From: Tethya wilhelma | Taxonomy: Eukaryota; Porifera; Demospongiae; Tethyida; Tethyidae | Assembly (NCBI GenBank): GCA_964030475.1 | Contig: CAXIPT010000001.1 | Coordinates: 24,511,448-24,575,447, forward strand | Reading direction: 5' to 3' | DNA length: 64,000 nucleotides | Part shown: one piece after another, positions 1 to 12,210 of the stretch | How positions within the stretch are numbered: the first letter of the stretch is position 1 | How the letters are laid out: each line of letters starts with the position of its first letter | Translations under genes and position numbers: made by a program | Notes under the pieces: model-generated | What the model saw: the letters and a program-made list of their open reading frames with translations, nothing else | Told to the model about the DNA's origin: nothing | The model's database searches: none

Positions 1-54
<54 letters not shown>

Positions 55-776
55 GCAATCACTTGTACCTAAAACTGATCAAGAATATTTACCATTGAAG
101 GTAAAGGTTACATACAGAAGATACAATGTACCTGTTCTCCCATACCATAAACTATAGATACCATTGGATGAGGTCAGAGGGAGGAGAGAATGCCATCTCA
201 TTGTACAATGCAGTACAAGCACATACATACATACATACATAGCTGCATTGTGGGTTGGCATGAGATATAGATTTAGGGAGAATGGCCTTCAAAGGCATAC
301 AAAATGGCCAACCATGCTGAATAACAGCAGCAGGACAGCCACATGTAAATGGTGACTCTATAGAGCTAGAGGCAAGTGTATACTAGTCTTGTTCCCAGAC
401 TCCTCCAAACTATCAGTGGTACAAGAGGGAATGGCCTTGGCATGAGGCTGTCTATATTCCGAGGGGGTATGAATTGAAAAGTCAATTACAGGGGCCAAGG
501 ATTGAGGGAAGTGGGGGGTAGGGGGAGGGGGGTGTTGGTGGTTGTGGGAGAGATGTTGACAGGGAAACAAGACAGAGAGTGGTTTCCATGAAAGTGAGAA
601 TGTTTGTGAGTTTGCTTTCAACTTTACCATATCATCAACACAACTTGAACTGTATAATGTACTACACCTTCACTACAAGAGTGTTTATTGAAACAGGAGG
701 AAACTAGAACAGATTTGTTTTCACGTGTTGTAGTTACTAACACACATGCACACGCACACACACATACTCACACACG

Positions 777-850
<74 letters not shown>

Positions 851-1571
851 ACCTATTCAAGGAAACGAGCATCTCAGCACAAACCATAAACTCACTCACC
901 CACCACCACACACAGACACTGAAAACACCAATGACTAAAGTACATTTTCAATGTTTTCCTCTTTCATATCAAAACAGACGAAAGGTCACACGCACAATCA
1001 AAACCAAACAATCATACAAAAAGTAAACAGTACGAACACACCATAACATCGACACAAAATACACGCACACACGCAGCAATAATCGCACGGTGTTCAAGAA
1101 TCGTTGTTCAATTTGTGTACGTACCTACAACTTGATAACCTCAATTATTTGCCACTTAGGGACATGCCTTATTCTCCAGTGAATATTAAAGATTGCCCAC
1201 GTTGCACATACGTGAAAAAACACGCAATACACACTTTAATACGCACGCACACACTTACTAGGAGGGCCTCCATGCTCAGTCTGAGACATGGTGAACAGTG
1301 GAGCAGAGTTATTCACTGCCACAGAAGATTTTGGTGGGGATGAATTTATCCGGAGTGAGCTTCCACTTGAAGTTAATGAACGGGACAGCAAGTACAGAGG
1401 CGCTTTAAATCGAGAAGAAAGCCTTTTTAAAGTAGATAACCCTCTACCATCTTCATGTTTCTTGTTATGGTCTTGCACGTGATCATTCACGTGGGACTTG
1501 AAAGTAAACCGATTCCAAAATTTCATCATTCCATTCTCCATACTAAAGACCTCCCCTACTGAGCTCACAAC
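1..1571. repeat. Microsatellite-rich upstream region without a supported gene
   Basis: A CA dinucleotide tract opens the window (1-50) and a longer interrupted CA tract lies at about 740-846. Short open frames here translate mostly to His-Thr runs from the repeats. I see no splice-consistent coding exon before 1572. Confidence 0.8.
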
Positions 1572-1865
1572 ATGGCGAGTCGACGAAGACAACCTGCCCA
1601 ACAGCAAAGCGAAGCAGCCGAAAATCAAAACGGTAAATCTACTCTATAGCAAAAAGGAACATGTTTTCTTCAGTTTAGAAACGTTTTTTCTAGTTTCTAC
1701 CTGCCGTTTGGGTCTCAAATTCCGTCATAAAAAAAGTCTTTATTTTTCAGCCCCACCCCCCACATTGACCGCTCTCTAGCGCTAAAAATGTTTTCTTTTA
1801 CATACAGGCACCAGTAGCCGAGCCATCGCAGAGCAGTACCAAGGCGCTGGCAAATCGTTCAAAGC
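1572..1865 (+). pseudogene. Duplicate copy of exons 1-2 of the downstream PTB adaptor gene
   Basis: Exon 1 copy 1572-1632 (starts MASRRRQPAQQQ) and exon 2 copy 1808-1865 match the real exons at 2790-2850 and 3024-3085 with a few substitutions. The flanking intron and upstream sequence are also duplicated, from about 1455 and again from 2670. The copy stops at the N at 1866, before the exon 2 donor. The single N at each edge of the intervening block (1866 and 2669) suggests an assembly artefact (two haplotypes laid end to end) rather than a true tandem duplication. Confidence 0.75.
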
Positions 1866-1889
1866 NTGATCACATGCACACATTAAGAG

Positions 1890-1911
1890 TACACATACTT
1901 GGACACACACC

Positions 1912-1942
<31 letters not shown>

Positions 1943-2000
1943 ACACACACGCACACACACACACACACACACACAGTGACACACACACACACACACACAT
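1890..2000. repeat. CA microsatellite
   Basis: Nearly pure CA/TG repeat with occasional CG interruptions, lying between an assembly N and the TIR-gene exons. Confidence 0.9.
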
Positions 2001-2004
2001 ACAG

Positions 2005-2668
2005 TTCCACTGACCAACAGGTCCATTATTCACTCCTCGCAATCGACAATTTGCTCAGAAAATCAAGAACCTTTGCAGAACCTCCCATACATTGAGGTAT
2101 GTCTATTAATTTTTATGTAATAATTGTTAAGTCTGTACGGCTTTATAGGCAAACATTTTGAATGATTTTTGACTGTACAGATTTCGAGTGTGAATGAGAT
2201 ACAACCGGATATTGTTGTCGGTGAACGACGTCCACGTAATAAATCACACAACAGCATGGACTCTGGAGTGGATGATATAAATAGCATAGACAATGTTTCA
2301 TTAGAGGAAGGCCCAAGAAAGGCCAGGACCTCTCTACAACTGCAACTCTTTCCACGATTTCATCCTTACACTGAACTTTCCCCTATTCGCCAGTGCAGGA
2401 GCGAGTCAGACCTCACTCCAGTGGCTACCACTCCTTCAACGGTGCAAGGCTCAAGCATGTTGGACCTCTCACAGAGAAAGTGTGTGGTCTACATTAGCTA
2501 CACTGACCGAATGGCCGAGTGGGTTAAGAACTACCTGAAGCCTCACATTGAGTCATGGAAGACCACAGAAGTGATGCTGCACGAGTCGGACATGATCCCT
2601 GGGCTGACAATTTCTGGAGAAAGACAAAGACTGATTCTCGAAGCAGACAAGATTGTTATAGTTGTTTC
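2005..2668 (+). CDS. TIR-domain protein, internal exons only (gene fragment)
   Basis: Two exons are readable: about 2005-2096, ending LQNLPYIE before a GTATGT donor, and 2181-2668, open up to the N at 2669. After a Ser-rich stretch the second exon shows a TIR (Toll/interleukin-1 receptor) fold start: box 1-like VYISYTDRMAEWV, then box 2-like LHESDMIPG, then a hydrophobic strand KIVIVV. In the TLR/MyD88 family box 2 is (R/S)DxxPG, so the match is good, although only about the first half of the domain is present. The start, the rest of the TIR domain and the stop are missing because the contig ends. The SEFIR family is a related alternative. The neighbours on both sides are copies of another gene, so its true position is uncertain. 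Confidence 0.6.
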
Positions 2669-2789
2669 NTTCATGTTTCTTGTTATGGTCTTGCACGTGA
2701 TCATTCACGTGGGACTTGAAACTAAACCGATTCCAAAATTTTCATTATTCCATTCTCCATACTAAGACCTCCCCTACTGAGCTCAAAAC

Positions 2790-5700
2790 ATGGCGAGTCG
2801 ACGAAGACAACCTGCCCAACAGCAAGGCGAAGCAGCCGAAAACCAAAACGGTAAGTCTACTCTATAGCAAAAGGAACATGTTTTCTTCAGTTTAGAAACG
2901 TTTGTTCTAGTTTCTGCCTGCCGTTTGGGTCTCAAATTCCGTCATAAAAAAAGTCTTTATTTTCAGCCCCACCCCCCACATTGACCGCTCTCTAGCGCTA
3001 AAAATGTTTTCTTCTACATACAGGTACCAGTAGCCGAGCCATCGCAGAGCAGTACCAAGGCGCTGGCAAGTCGTTCAAAGCAAAGGTAGGCAACATTTTG
3101 CGTGCACTTTCCCTCCAATAAGTTAAAGTATGGTGTACTGGCTCTAGACTCGTAAATAACATACCACAATTTGGCACACCCACGGGTTAGTGCATCGGTT
3201 GATGCTGACCGCAAATTGCCGTAATGAACAGCTTTGTTAATGTTGTATGCAAAAAAGAAATAACAAAAAATAGTCTCTACTATTGTGTGTATGTGCCTGG
3301 TCCATTGACTTTTGTAATTGTACATCAGTACAGAAGCAATTGATGAATGCTTGGTGTTGACATGATGTTGAATTGGTAATGTTGTAGTGTTGATAGACAC
3401 GTGTACATATACAGTCAATGTATGTACAGGTTTTCAGCATATACAGTGTATTAGCTATACTGGTCCCACGTAGGACTCCAGGTGGCCTTAGAACCACCCC
3501 AACACCCTTATAGACAGGGTCACCAGTGCTGCAAGTGAAGGACTCAAACCAGAAGTGTGCGGACAGTTTTGAATCAATAATTATAGGCAACTGCCCATTG
3601 TTCGCTATTACTTTATACATACCATTTTCAGTGCAATATTAAAGTGGTATAATATGCATTCTATTAGTTATGTATCTCATTCTTTGTACACTCTCCTGCA
3701 GTATCTTGGTAGCAAGAGTATCGCTGATTATCGTAGCAACACAGAGGCAAAAGATGCAATCCATCAGCTACGAAAGAAGGGAGGCTCCAAACCAACCAAG
3801 ATGTCTATCACACTGCACATGAAAGGATTGGCAGTCAGAGATGAAAAAGCCAAGGTACATTACGCATGTAGACATTGCAAGACAATTGTGTCACTGAGAA
3901 TAATACACTACATCAGACTACTAGATGACAGCTATACTGATATTATGAAAGAATCTCAGTCTAAACATGTAACTTCTCAATCTTGGAAACTTATAACTAT
4001 CTCACTGAGTCTAAACAACTTCTCAATTTTCGGAAATCACTCAATGTGTGTGTGTGGTGCATATTACAGGCATGGTAGGACCATAGTACTGATCAATACA
4101 ATGCTTTACATCAGTGCTGATAAAAGTCAAGTTAAAATATCTGCTCAAATACATTCGCTATCGGTACCTGATTAATTTTATTAACTTTAACCCCTTTCTT
4201 GTTTCTCTGCATATTCAAACACATGCAGTCTGTGCTGATCAAGGTCCCAATTGAAAGGGTTAAGTTTGTGTGTCATGATCACAAAGACGCCACAGTGTTT
4301 GCAGTCATTATTCAAGTGGAACCTTCGTCTGAGTCTGGTGATGCTTACAAACTGTTTTGCTTTCAGGCGGAACAGACAGTGGTGAGCAATACCATGCCTG
4401 CACGCATGTGCAGTTTATAAGTTTGTATAGAGAAGTACATACACATGCCTACAATATTTGCGATCGTCAATATGTGGTCACATCCTGTTTGTATGGTTTT
4501 TACCGCAAAATCTGCCACAAATCCATTTTATACTGCAGGATGTTATGTACATGTGTGTGTGTGGCATTGTGTAGTCAATGGTAACAAATTAAATCTAATT
4601 AATGTATGAGGGAAGGTTACATGTGTGGAGAGTTGTGGTGTTTAAGAGATTTACAAACGTGATTGAGTAATTAAACTAGGTAACAATCTAATAAAATTGC
4701 CATGGCACCTGGTATGCTTAAAATTTTCTTGAATTTTTATGATCATCTATTCTTCACAGGCTGTGACGTTTGTTCGTTCAACCAACGAGCTGTTTCAGCT
4801 CTTGTTTCGAATAATGAAAGCGAAACGAAGAATGAGAGAAGAAGAGAAACGATTACGAGAGGCAGCAGAAAAAGGTATGCATTACTGGACTATACAGAGA
4901 TGTAGATAGAGCCTATGAATCAGTGCCATCCCTATAGAGTGGGGTGCTATCATACTTCTGTATGGCAAATGTTGTAGGAGTGATATGGAGAAACAGGCAA
5001 CTGTCATTTACTTCCATATGACAAAAAAAAATACTATTTTCAGTATCACTTGGCCAAATACTTTCTGTTTTTGATGATGTGTAGTTGAGCCTGCTTGCGA
5101 TAAGTGCTGAACCGTAATGAAATTTAACCTGGGAGGGTAGCTATAAAGTTTAAGTAGATCATTAGTGCTGGTATTTCACCTCATTCTATACATACCACTA
5201 TACTATATATATATAGCGGAAGCTCAGCCTGACGATACCCCTGTCACCCTTGGGTTTGGCATACCTGCTCCACCACCATCTTACAAGACAGCCACTTCCA
5301 TAGAGCACTCTGGCACATTTATTGTAAGTTTCATGTACTCATACAATAGGGGGGTTAGGTCATCAAAGCACATGTATGTCATGATAGTCCACATAGACTC
5401 TAGGCATGAAAGGATTGTGTAGGCTAGATCTAGAGTACATGTGGTTATGGGAAAACCTTAGTATATGTTTTCATATTATCGTCTTGATCATTATAACTGT
5501 TAACATTATTATAACAAAATTACTAATAGTTTCAGTTTGACCGTTAACCATACATGTCCACTCATTGGTTTGCTTACATTATAAGTTGAATACAGCTGAG
5601 GCCTATAGGTACGTATCTTCCGTTTCAATGCTATGCCACTCAGTGACCTAGTGCTAGTGGTAAGAACAGCTGAGTTGGAAAAAGTTGGAATCGACGTCTT

Positions 5701-8700
5701 GTGTTCGATTCCAGCTCAATCCCAGAATTTTTTTATAGGATTATCTTTCTCTATCGACATCCATTAACATGTGGGATTTGTTTCAAAATTGTATTTCTTC
5801 TCTAACTAGACACCAAGCAACACAGAGCCGGTGGTCATGCCCTCCCTCCAGCCTCCTCCAGCTCCCGTTGCCAAACAGAGAACCAAACTCACCTCCTCTC
5901 AATCCCAGGACTCGCCTCAAGCTCGAGCTAGACCCGTCGTCCAAGAGCTACCGATGTACGAGACAGTCTCGGACACTCCCCCTCTCCCCCACCGCCCGGC
6001 TCAACCAACCTCGCAACCACCAGCTCTGCCTCTCTCCAAACCACCACCGAAGCGTCCAGCTGCGTACCAACAGCAACAGCCACCTCAGCCAGCTGCCACT
6101 CAGGCACAGTCTCAACAACGGGCGAGACCAACGCAACCAGCTCCTCAGGCACCACTCCTCTCTAAACCACCCTCAAGCCGCCCGCCGCCTCAACCACAAC
6201 AACAACAACAACAACAGCAGCGCCAAAGACCAGCCACTCAGGCACAGACCCAAATGCCGCTTCAACCAGCCACTCAATTACCACCATCTCAGGCAGTGTC
6301 GACTCAGCCGAGTGTTGCTCCAAGTGGAGCTGTGGCAGTGGGTGTAGGAGCCACTTCACCTCAGCAGGCAGCGCAACCGATTCCAGATGACCACATTTAC
6401 GATGTAAGTTACCTTATCTCATGTTGCATAGCTAGACTAATTCATTGATAGCTGCCAGTGCACACTAACTGCTCATAAGCATCATGTGTATTGATTTCTA
6501 TATACAGGTTCCAACAACTCCTCCGAAAAAAGCTGATGTAAGTTACTTGCTGAAATTTGTCTTTGGCTGATCTACATAATAATGACCTCTATGTAGAGAT
6601 AATGTGCCTTGAACATTAAATAATTCATTGTTAACTTTATAATAATGTTATTCAAAGCTCAAGCAATGGGAAATAATTGTTCCCTTATTAGGTTATATCC
6701 ATCCCTTAACTTATCACTAGTGAATACAATGGTTACATGTATAAGGTAACGCATGCATGCATACATGTGCACACACACATTTGTTTTATAGGATGATCAT
6801 CGCCAAGCAGTGTGGGAAGAATGGAAGACCCTTGATAGTGAACTGAAGGATCTTGCCAAGGTATTGATGTTCAGGAATGAATACTTATTCATAGACAGTA
6901 GATCTGTTCTATAGATACTTGTAGCTATGCCATGAATTTGTGAGAATTTTTGTCCTACATACTTGCAGGAACTTGGAATGGATGATGATCCTTCTGGTGC
7001 TGTGGGCGGTGCAAACAATAAGGCCAACACGAGTGCTCCTGCTATGATGGAGTCACCGTTTGATACCAGTTTCCCTAGCGATGATCCTTTCGCTGATGAT
7101 TTCTTTCAAGAATCCTTTGGCTCACCAGGGAATTTCGAGGCCAACCAATCTGCCAATGCGAGCATCAACCAAAGCTTTGACTCCTTTGCTGCATTCGATA
7201 ATTCTTCGTTTGATTCTGCTTGGGGTGCTCCAGCTACTTCTCAACAAACAACATCTACTTCACCAACTTCGACTGAAGCTTCCCTGACTAGTGACCCATT
7301 CTCTCCAACCATACAAGCACCGACACAAGAGAACATCGTGTCTCCATCACAACCTCCTCCTGCGAATAAACAAACAACAGAAACAAATGACCCATTTGCA
7401 GCTAGTCCACAACCAAACGTACCGACTACCTCACCAAAAATCGAAACAGCTGATCCGTTTGCTTCCTTTCCCAAGCCGCCTAAGACACAACGTCCTTCTG
7501 CCTCAATATCTGCGGGTACCAATGACTTGTTTACTTCTAAATCAAGTGTACCAGAGCCACAAATAAGTCTTCCACCTGCTTCAAATGCTCCTCCGGTAAA
7601 TGATCCATTTTTGTCGGCATCCGGTACACAACAAACCACAAACACAGCCTCGCAACCTGAAACTGCCACAAATGATCCATTTTCTACGACAACTAGTGCA
7701 CCACCACAAACTTCCAATCCAGTGGCTACATCCAACGAATCGATGGATCTGTTCTCCTCTTTGTCCAGCACACAGCCACCATCAAGTCCAGCTAGCACAT
7801 CTGAAGGACCTACAAATGATCCTTTTGCATCATCTGCTGGCTCAGGACAAACTGGATGGCCAAGTTCCCAATCTCAAATCGAAACACAGGTAGACAATAA
7901 TACATCTGATGCTTTTGCCAGCTTTGATCAGAATTTTTCGAACACTCAACAAGCAACTCCTCAAGCTTCTTTTACCCTTCCTAAGCCTGCTTCTCAACCG
8001 AGTGCAACTCCAAACAGACCCACGGCAGACACTGGTGGTGGTGTTTCAAGAGCACGTCCTAAAATAAGCAAGACGACTTCAACGGGCAACGTAGGTGCTA
8101 TCTCTAGTGAGATGTTTACTGGAGCCACCACTAGTAACCTGCCAAAACAACAATCCACTCCTAGTCTTGGTAGCAATGACCCATTTTCAGCTGGACCTGA
8201 AAAACAAGCGACTCCTAGTAAACCAGCTCCCTCACAAGATGGTCAAAATTTCTTCGATTTAGGAGATTCAAACACTTCTTCATCTTTCTTTGGGTCGGAA
8301 GAGGCTTCACAACCACCGAAACAACTGCAACAGCCCAACCAACCACAGCAAACACAGCAACAGCAAGCATTTTCTTCAAGCGATGGCGATTTCTTTTCTC
8401 CTACTTCACAAACTACAACAACCAGCACAAGCAGTGTCGATCCTTTCTTTAGCACACCTACCAAGCCTGCAGCTGCTTCTGCTACAAGCCCAACAAACGA
8501 TCCTTTCTCAAGTGGTGGCCAGCAACAAGGTGGTAGCCAACAGCAAGGATTTGGTGCAGACTTTACATTTCCAAGTTCACAACAATCTTCCCAACCACAA
8601 CAGCCAACAAAACCACCTCTACCAAGTAGTGAGCCTCTCTTTAGTGTCAACGAAGCTCCAGCACCACCAACTGCTAGCAATGATCCTTTTGGAGGTTCAT

Positions 8701-10205
8701 CTCAACTGCCATTGATTCCAACAACAAGTGGTTCTTCTTCTTCAGCTCAAAATGGCGCAGAAGAGAAGAAAACAACAGATTGGGCAAGTGCTCTAAAAGA
8801 AGCGGCAGATTCTTCTGATACAGGCTGGTCTACCACCTTACAAGTTTCAGCGCCCTCTACACAGCACACGCAGACCAGTTCTGAAACAAGTAGTGATGCT
8901 GGAACGGGTTGGTCTACCAGTCTTCAGAAAATGGCACCCAGGTCTGGCCTTGAAGCGATGGCCAATGCAGGAGTCAAGTTAGCACCACCACAGAATACCA
9001 ACCCTTTGAATCCTCAAGCACAGCAAAGTTTCCAAAATCCTAATGCCTTTGGTGCCAATTTTGGCAATCCAACCTCGCAGCCACTTGGTGCACAAGGATT
9101 TCCACCTCAAACATCAGCTCCAGGCGGCTCTTTTGGTACCAACTGGCAACAACCTAACCAGCCCCCTCAGGGAGGTTTTGGACCAGGAGGGATGATGGGA
9201 GGCCCTCCACAATCGCAAATGGTTCCAAATCAGTTTCCTCAAGGAAATCCTCAAATGCAAATGCCAGGTGGTCCTCAATCCCAAATGATGCCCGGTGGTC
9301 CTCAATCCCAAATGATGCCCGGTGGTCCTCAATCTCAAATGATGCCCGGTGGTCCTCAATCCCAAATGATGCCCGGTGGTCCTCAATCTCAAATGATGCC
9401 CGGTGGTCCTCAATCCCAAATGATGCCCCGTGGTCCTCAATCCCAAATGATGCCTGGTGGTCCTCAATCTCAAATGATGCAACCCGGTGGACAATTTCAA
9501 ATGATGCCTCCTGGAGTGCAACAAGGACAACCTCAGATGATGCCAGGCCAACAATTTCCAAACCAAATGCCAAACCAGCGCCCACCTGGAGCTTTCTCAC
9601 AACAACCACAACAGGCGCTCCAGGCTCCTGGCCAACAACAGAGGTTTCCAAGTCCAGTAGGAATACCTCCTAATGCTCAGCAAGCTCAGATGATGGGTCA
9701 GCAGCAGCCAGGTTACTTCCCTCCTGGAGGTGTTGCCAGTCCACCAGGCATGCCGCTGGGAAGTGGCAATCTCTCCTCAGGTGGATTCACTTCTCCACCT
9801 TACGCCGTTGCTTTCAGTACTCCACAGTCTGCGGGCGGTACTCCTGGTGCTCCTGGTGCTAGTTTCACTACACCACCTAGACAGTTTGGTTCCGCCGGTA
9901 CAATGCTTACTGATGACAATACGAGTGCGGATCCATTTGGAAAGCTCCTTTCGCTTGCGTTGAGTCCATCGAAAGAAAAGGTTCCGTCTGGCGGCGGTGG
10001 CGGGAAGAAGGAGGTGAAGAAAGAAGACAAGAATGCAGCAGTGAAGGTGAGTGCACTATCTGGTGCAGAAGCTGATAATCTCTTGGGATCCTTGGACAAG
10101 CCTGATCCTCCAAAGAACACATCAACAGGATTTGATGATGCATTTTCTGGCACAGGTAGCAATAATTCTAGCAAGCCAACAGATGACCCCTGGATTGACT
10201 TTTAG
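2790..10205 (+). CDS. PTB-domain, DPF-rich endocytic adaptor (Disabled/Numb-like class)
   Basis: Nine exons, all phase-consistent: 2790-2850, 3024-3085, 3702-3854, 4229-4381, 4760-4874, 5217-5323, 5810-6403, 6508-6537 (a 10-codon microexon), 6792-6860, then a 3.2 kb last exon 6969-10205; about 1526 aa. Residues about 30-180 form a PTB/PID domain (YLGSKSI, then SVLIKVPIERVKFVC, then FCFQAEQ, and helix FVRSTNELFQLLFRIM) that would bind NPxY tails of receptors. A Pro/Gln-rich linker follows. The long tail carries many DPF motifs (NDPF, ADPF), a Leu-rich clathrin-box-like KLLSLAL, and ends DPWIDF, a WxxF-type motif. In Dab2, Numb and epsins such motifs recruit the AP-2 appendage and clathrin. Role inferred: cargo-selective clathrin adaptor in the cytoplasm. 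Orthology to Dab versus Numb or GULP is not settled. Confidence 0.85.
5640..5745. mobile_element. tRNA-derived SINE-like sequence in an adaptor-gene intron
   Basis: A tRNA-like stretch with an A-box-like CTAGTGGTAAG segment and a B-box-like GTTCGATTCC, followed by a T-rich run. Similar tRNA-like stretches occur at 29120 and 61680. It has no convincing full cloverleaf, so it is more likely a retroposon than a functional tRNA. Confidence 0.4.
9264..9485 (+). repeat. 27-bp coding minisatellite (GGPQSQMMP repeats)
   Basis: About eight near-identical 27-bp units in the last exon of the adaptor encode GGPQSQMMP, with one GRGPQSQ-type variant. Flanking imperfect copies (GPPQSQMVP, GGQFQMMPP) suggest expansion from an older Met/Gln/Pro-rich region. 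Unit number is likely polymorphic. Confidence 0.9.
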
Positions 10206-10415
10206 TTTTTATTCCAACTTTTTCTTATCCAATAGTTTTCTACTGTATTATTAATGCACGCTGAGTTTATGTTTATCTACTTTTTTTTTTTTTTGAGTTC
10301 ATGTAAAAAATCTATCTCTTTAGTTTTTATTCTTGACGACCTGTATCTATCCGTATCCAGTTCGCGCGCGCCGCTTATACGTCGGCCAAACAAATAAACA
10401 AGATCCGCCCTCATC

Positions 10416-11501
10416 ATGGCAAGTAAAGGTGGTGAGCTATCTGTGACTGTGTGTACTGCATACAAACAATTTGATGAGAAGCTAAAGTACCATCGTGGAA
10501 ATAGCAAGAAGCTAAATGATTTAGCCATTCTGAAGTCTGTACCAGAAGATAAAAAACTTGACAAGGATGCACTTGCTCAATTCCTTCGTGGTTCATTTGT
10601 TGAGTTAGTTGCTACCTGGGAGAAATATTCTCAAGACATTTTAAAGGAGGCTGTAGAGACTGTGTTCAAGATTCTTTTGGATGCAGAGTCAGCACAAGCA
10701 GCTCTTGGATCAACTCAAAGTTCAAGGGAACTATTTAAAAGAGCTATGGTACATCACATTGACTCTAGTAGTCCAAGGCGAAGCACAAGTGGCACAGACG
10801 ATAAGCCAAAAAAGAAGATAGCCAACCTAACCAAACGTGAAGCCTCTACAGTTGATTTGAGTGTAGAGCTCCTAATTCAACCTGGCCTATGGAAACAGCT
10901 ATTAACGACTTTTAGAGAGAGCTTGTTGAAGAGATGCGATCACATTCAACCTCCTTTATTCCAAGGAGAGGATGGCATTGACAGAAAATTTCAGATCCTA
11001 TTTGGTACAGACAAGTGTCTTTCAGAAATTATCATCAAAGAAATGGGTCCAGTTAAACTATCATATATTGTCAAGAAGAATGGACAGAGATCTGTGCCAT
11101 TGGAGATTGAAAGCAGCCAGAGTCTTAATGACATTTTACGTCTTCACTATGGTGCTCGCTGTGCATTTGCACATGGCCAAAAGGAAAAAACTTTCCAGCC
11201 TGGTGGTGCACTTCACAACTTTCCATCAAAATCTGATTTCCAGAAACAAATTGGTGAAGAAGCAGGTGATTTCATGTATATCTTATACAGCTATGTTGAT
11301 AAGTACGGAAGTGAAGCATGGATATTCTATCCAACTATAGTCAACCTTCAGCGGTTTATAAAAGCAGTTGCCTTTCGTTTGTTTGCAGCAATTTCAAAAT
11401 GGGTCTACGATGAGTTTGGAAAATGTATCTGGAATTTTGATCCAGATAAATTTGACAATGCTCCATTGAAAGACGATGATGCAACCACACCAACCTCATG
11501 A
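10416..11501 (+). CDS. Intronless HEPN-like (RiboL-PSP-HEPN type) protein
   Basis: A single 361-aa exon starting MASKGGELSVTVC; only about 210 bp separate it from the end of the adaptor gene. Residues about 50-80 (LRGSFVELVATWEKY) resemble the first helix of the RiboL-PSP/MAE_28990 HEPN families. Residues near 245 read GARCAFAHGQ, an R-x4-H pattern like the RNase motif of HEPN proteins (usually RNxxxH; here the Asn is replaced by Cys). HEPN proteins are all-helical and often RNases in toxin-antitoxin, CRISPR and stress systems; many eukaryotic ones are antiviral or RNA-processing factors. A Lys/Ser-rich linker (about 118-140) splits the N-terminal helices from the HEPN core. There is no signal peptide or membrane segment, so it is probably cytosolic. 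Its intronless structure differs from the multi-exon genes on either side. Activity is inferred. Confidence 0.65.
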   Translation: MASKGGELSVTVCTAYKQFDEKLKYHRGNSKKLNDLAILKSVPEDKKLDKDALAQFLRGSFVELVATWEKYSQDILKEAVETVFKILLDAESAQAALGSTQSSRELFKRAMVHHIDSSSPRRSTSGTDDKPKKKIANLTKREASTVDLSVELLIQPGLWKQLLTTFRESLLKRCDHIQPPLFQGEDGIDRKFQILFGTDKCLSEIIIKEMGPVKLSYIVKKNGQRSVPLEIESSQSLNDILRLHYGARCAFAHGQKEKTFQPGGALHNFPSKSDFQKQIGEEAGDFMYILYSYVDKYGSEAWIFYPTIVNLQRFIKAVAFRLFAAISKWVYDEFGKCIWNFDPDKFDNAPLKDDDATTPTS

Positions 11502-12210
11502 TGTTATTGATCACTGACAATGATTATAGAGTGGCCATAATAGTATTATTGTTGTTGTTTTGGATTAAAATAACATTAATGGTCGACTGGCAAAGGTCAT
11601 CAAATTTTTTACTTCCTGTTCCATGCATGCCTTATATGGAAACTTATAAGCTACAAGTCAGCAACTGGGCATACTTTTGAAAGGTTAGAAGGATAGGCCC
11701 ATCTAGCCACTCACTCAGTATGACTCTGTCACCAATCTGCCCATATAGTTGCACTGATCAATCAACTAACTTGATTTGTGTTAACGTTTGCGGTCAGCTC
11801 TACGTTTTGATGTTATACATTCTTTGATTGCGTGTATAAATAGAAGTAGGTTACCAGCATAAGTCTGAGGCCAGGATGTTTGCACTATATAAGCCCTAAT
11901 TTTTAGCAAATTTTTGATCAAGCATTTGCCCACGCATGAAATTGAATTACTCTCCTCCAATTGAAACTACACCGTAGCAAGCGTTGCAAGTGCAGAACTG
12001 GTATGGTTACACAGAAATAACATTATGGCTTCTGCTTATGCACCAGTGCACCATAAGGATTTATGATATAGTCAGCATTCCGTGTTTTACGGCCGGGACT
12101 CTATTCATAGTAACATCATGCATGCAAGCATTTAATCTCCTAACTGCATGAGATAATATGATTATGCTATATTACTCCAATTACTAATAATAAGTGATGG
12201 CTAATTATAG
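11502..12210. other. Intergenic, nothing recognised
   Basis: AT-rich sequence with no splice-consistent exon, RNA gene or clear repeat that I can support. Confidence 0.6.

Noticed and set aside
688..1026. His-Thr-rich 112-residue frame
   Set aside because: It is produced by the CA microsatellite; no splice or codon support.
9258..9485. CRISPR-like array of regular repeats
   Set aside because: Units are contiguous with no unique spacers and lie in a eukaryotic coding exon.
9114..9651. Minus-strand repetitive frames (LRTTGHHLG type)
   Set aside because: Antisense shadow of the 27-bp coding repeat.
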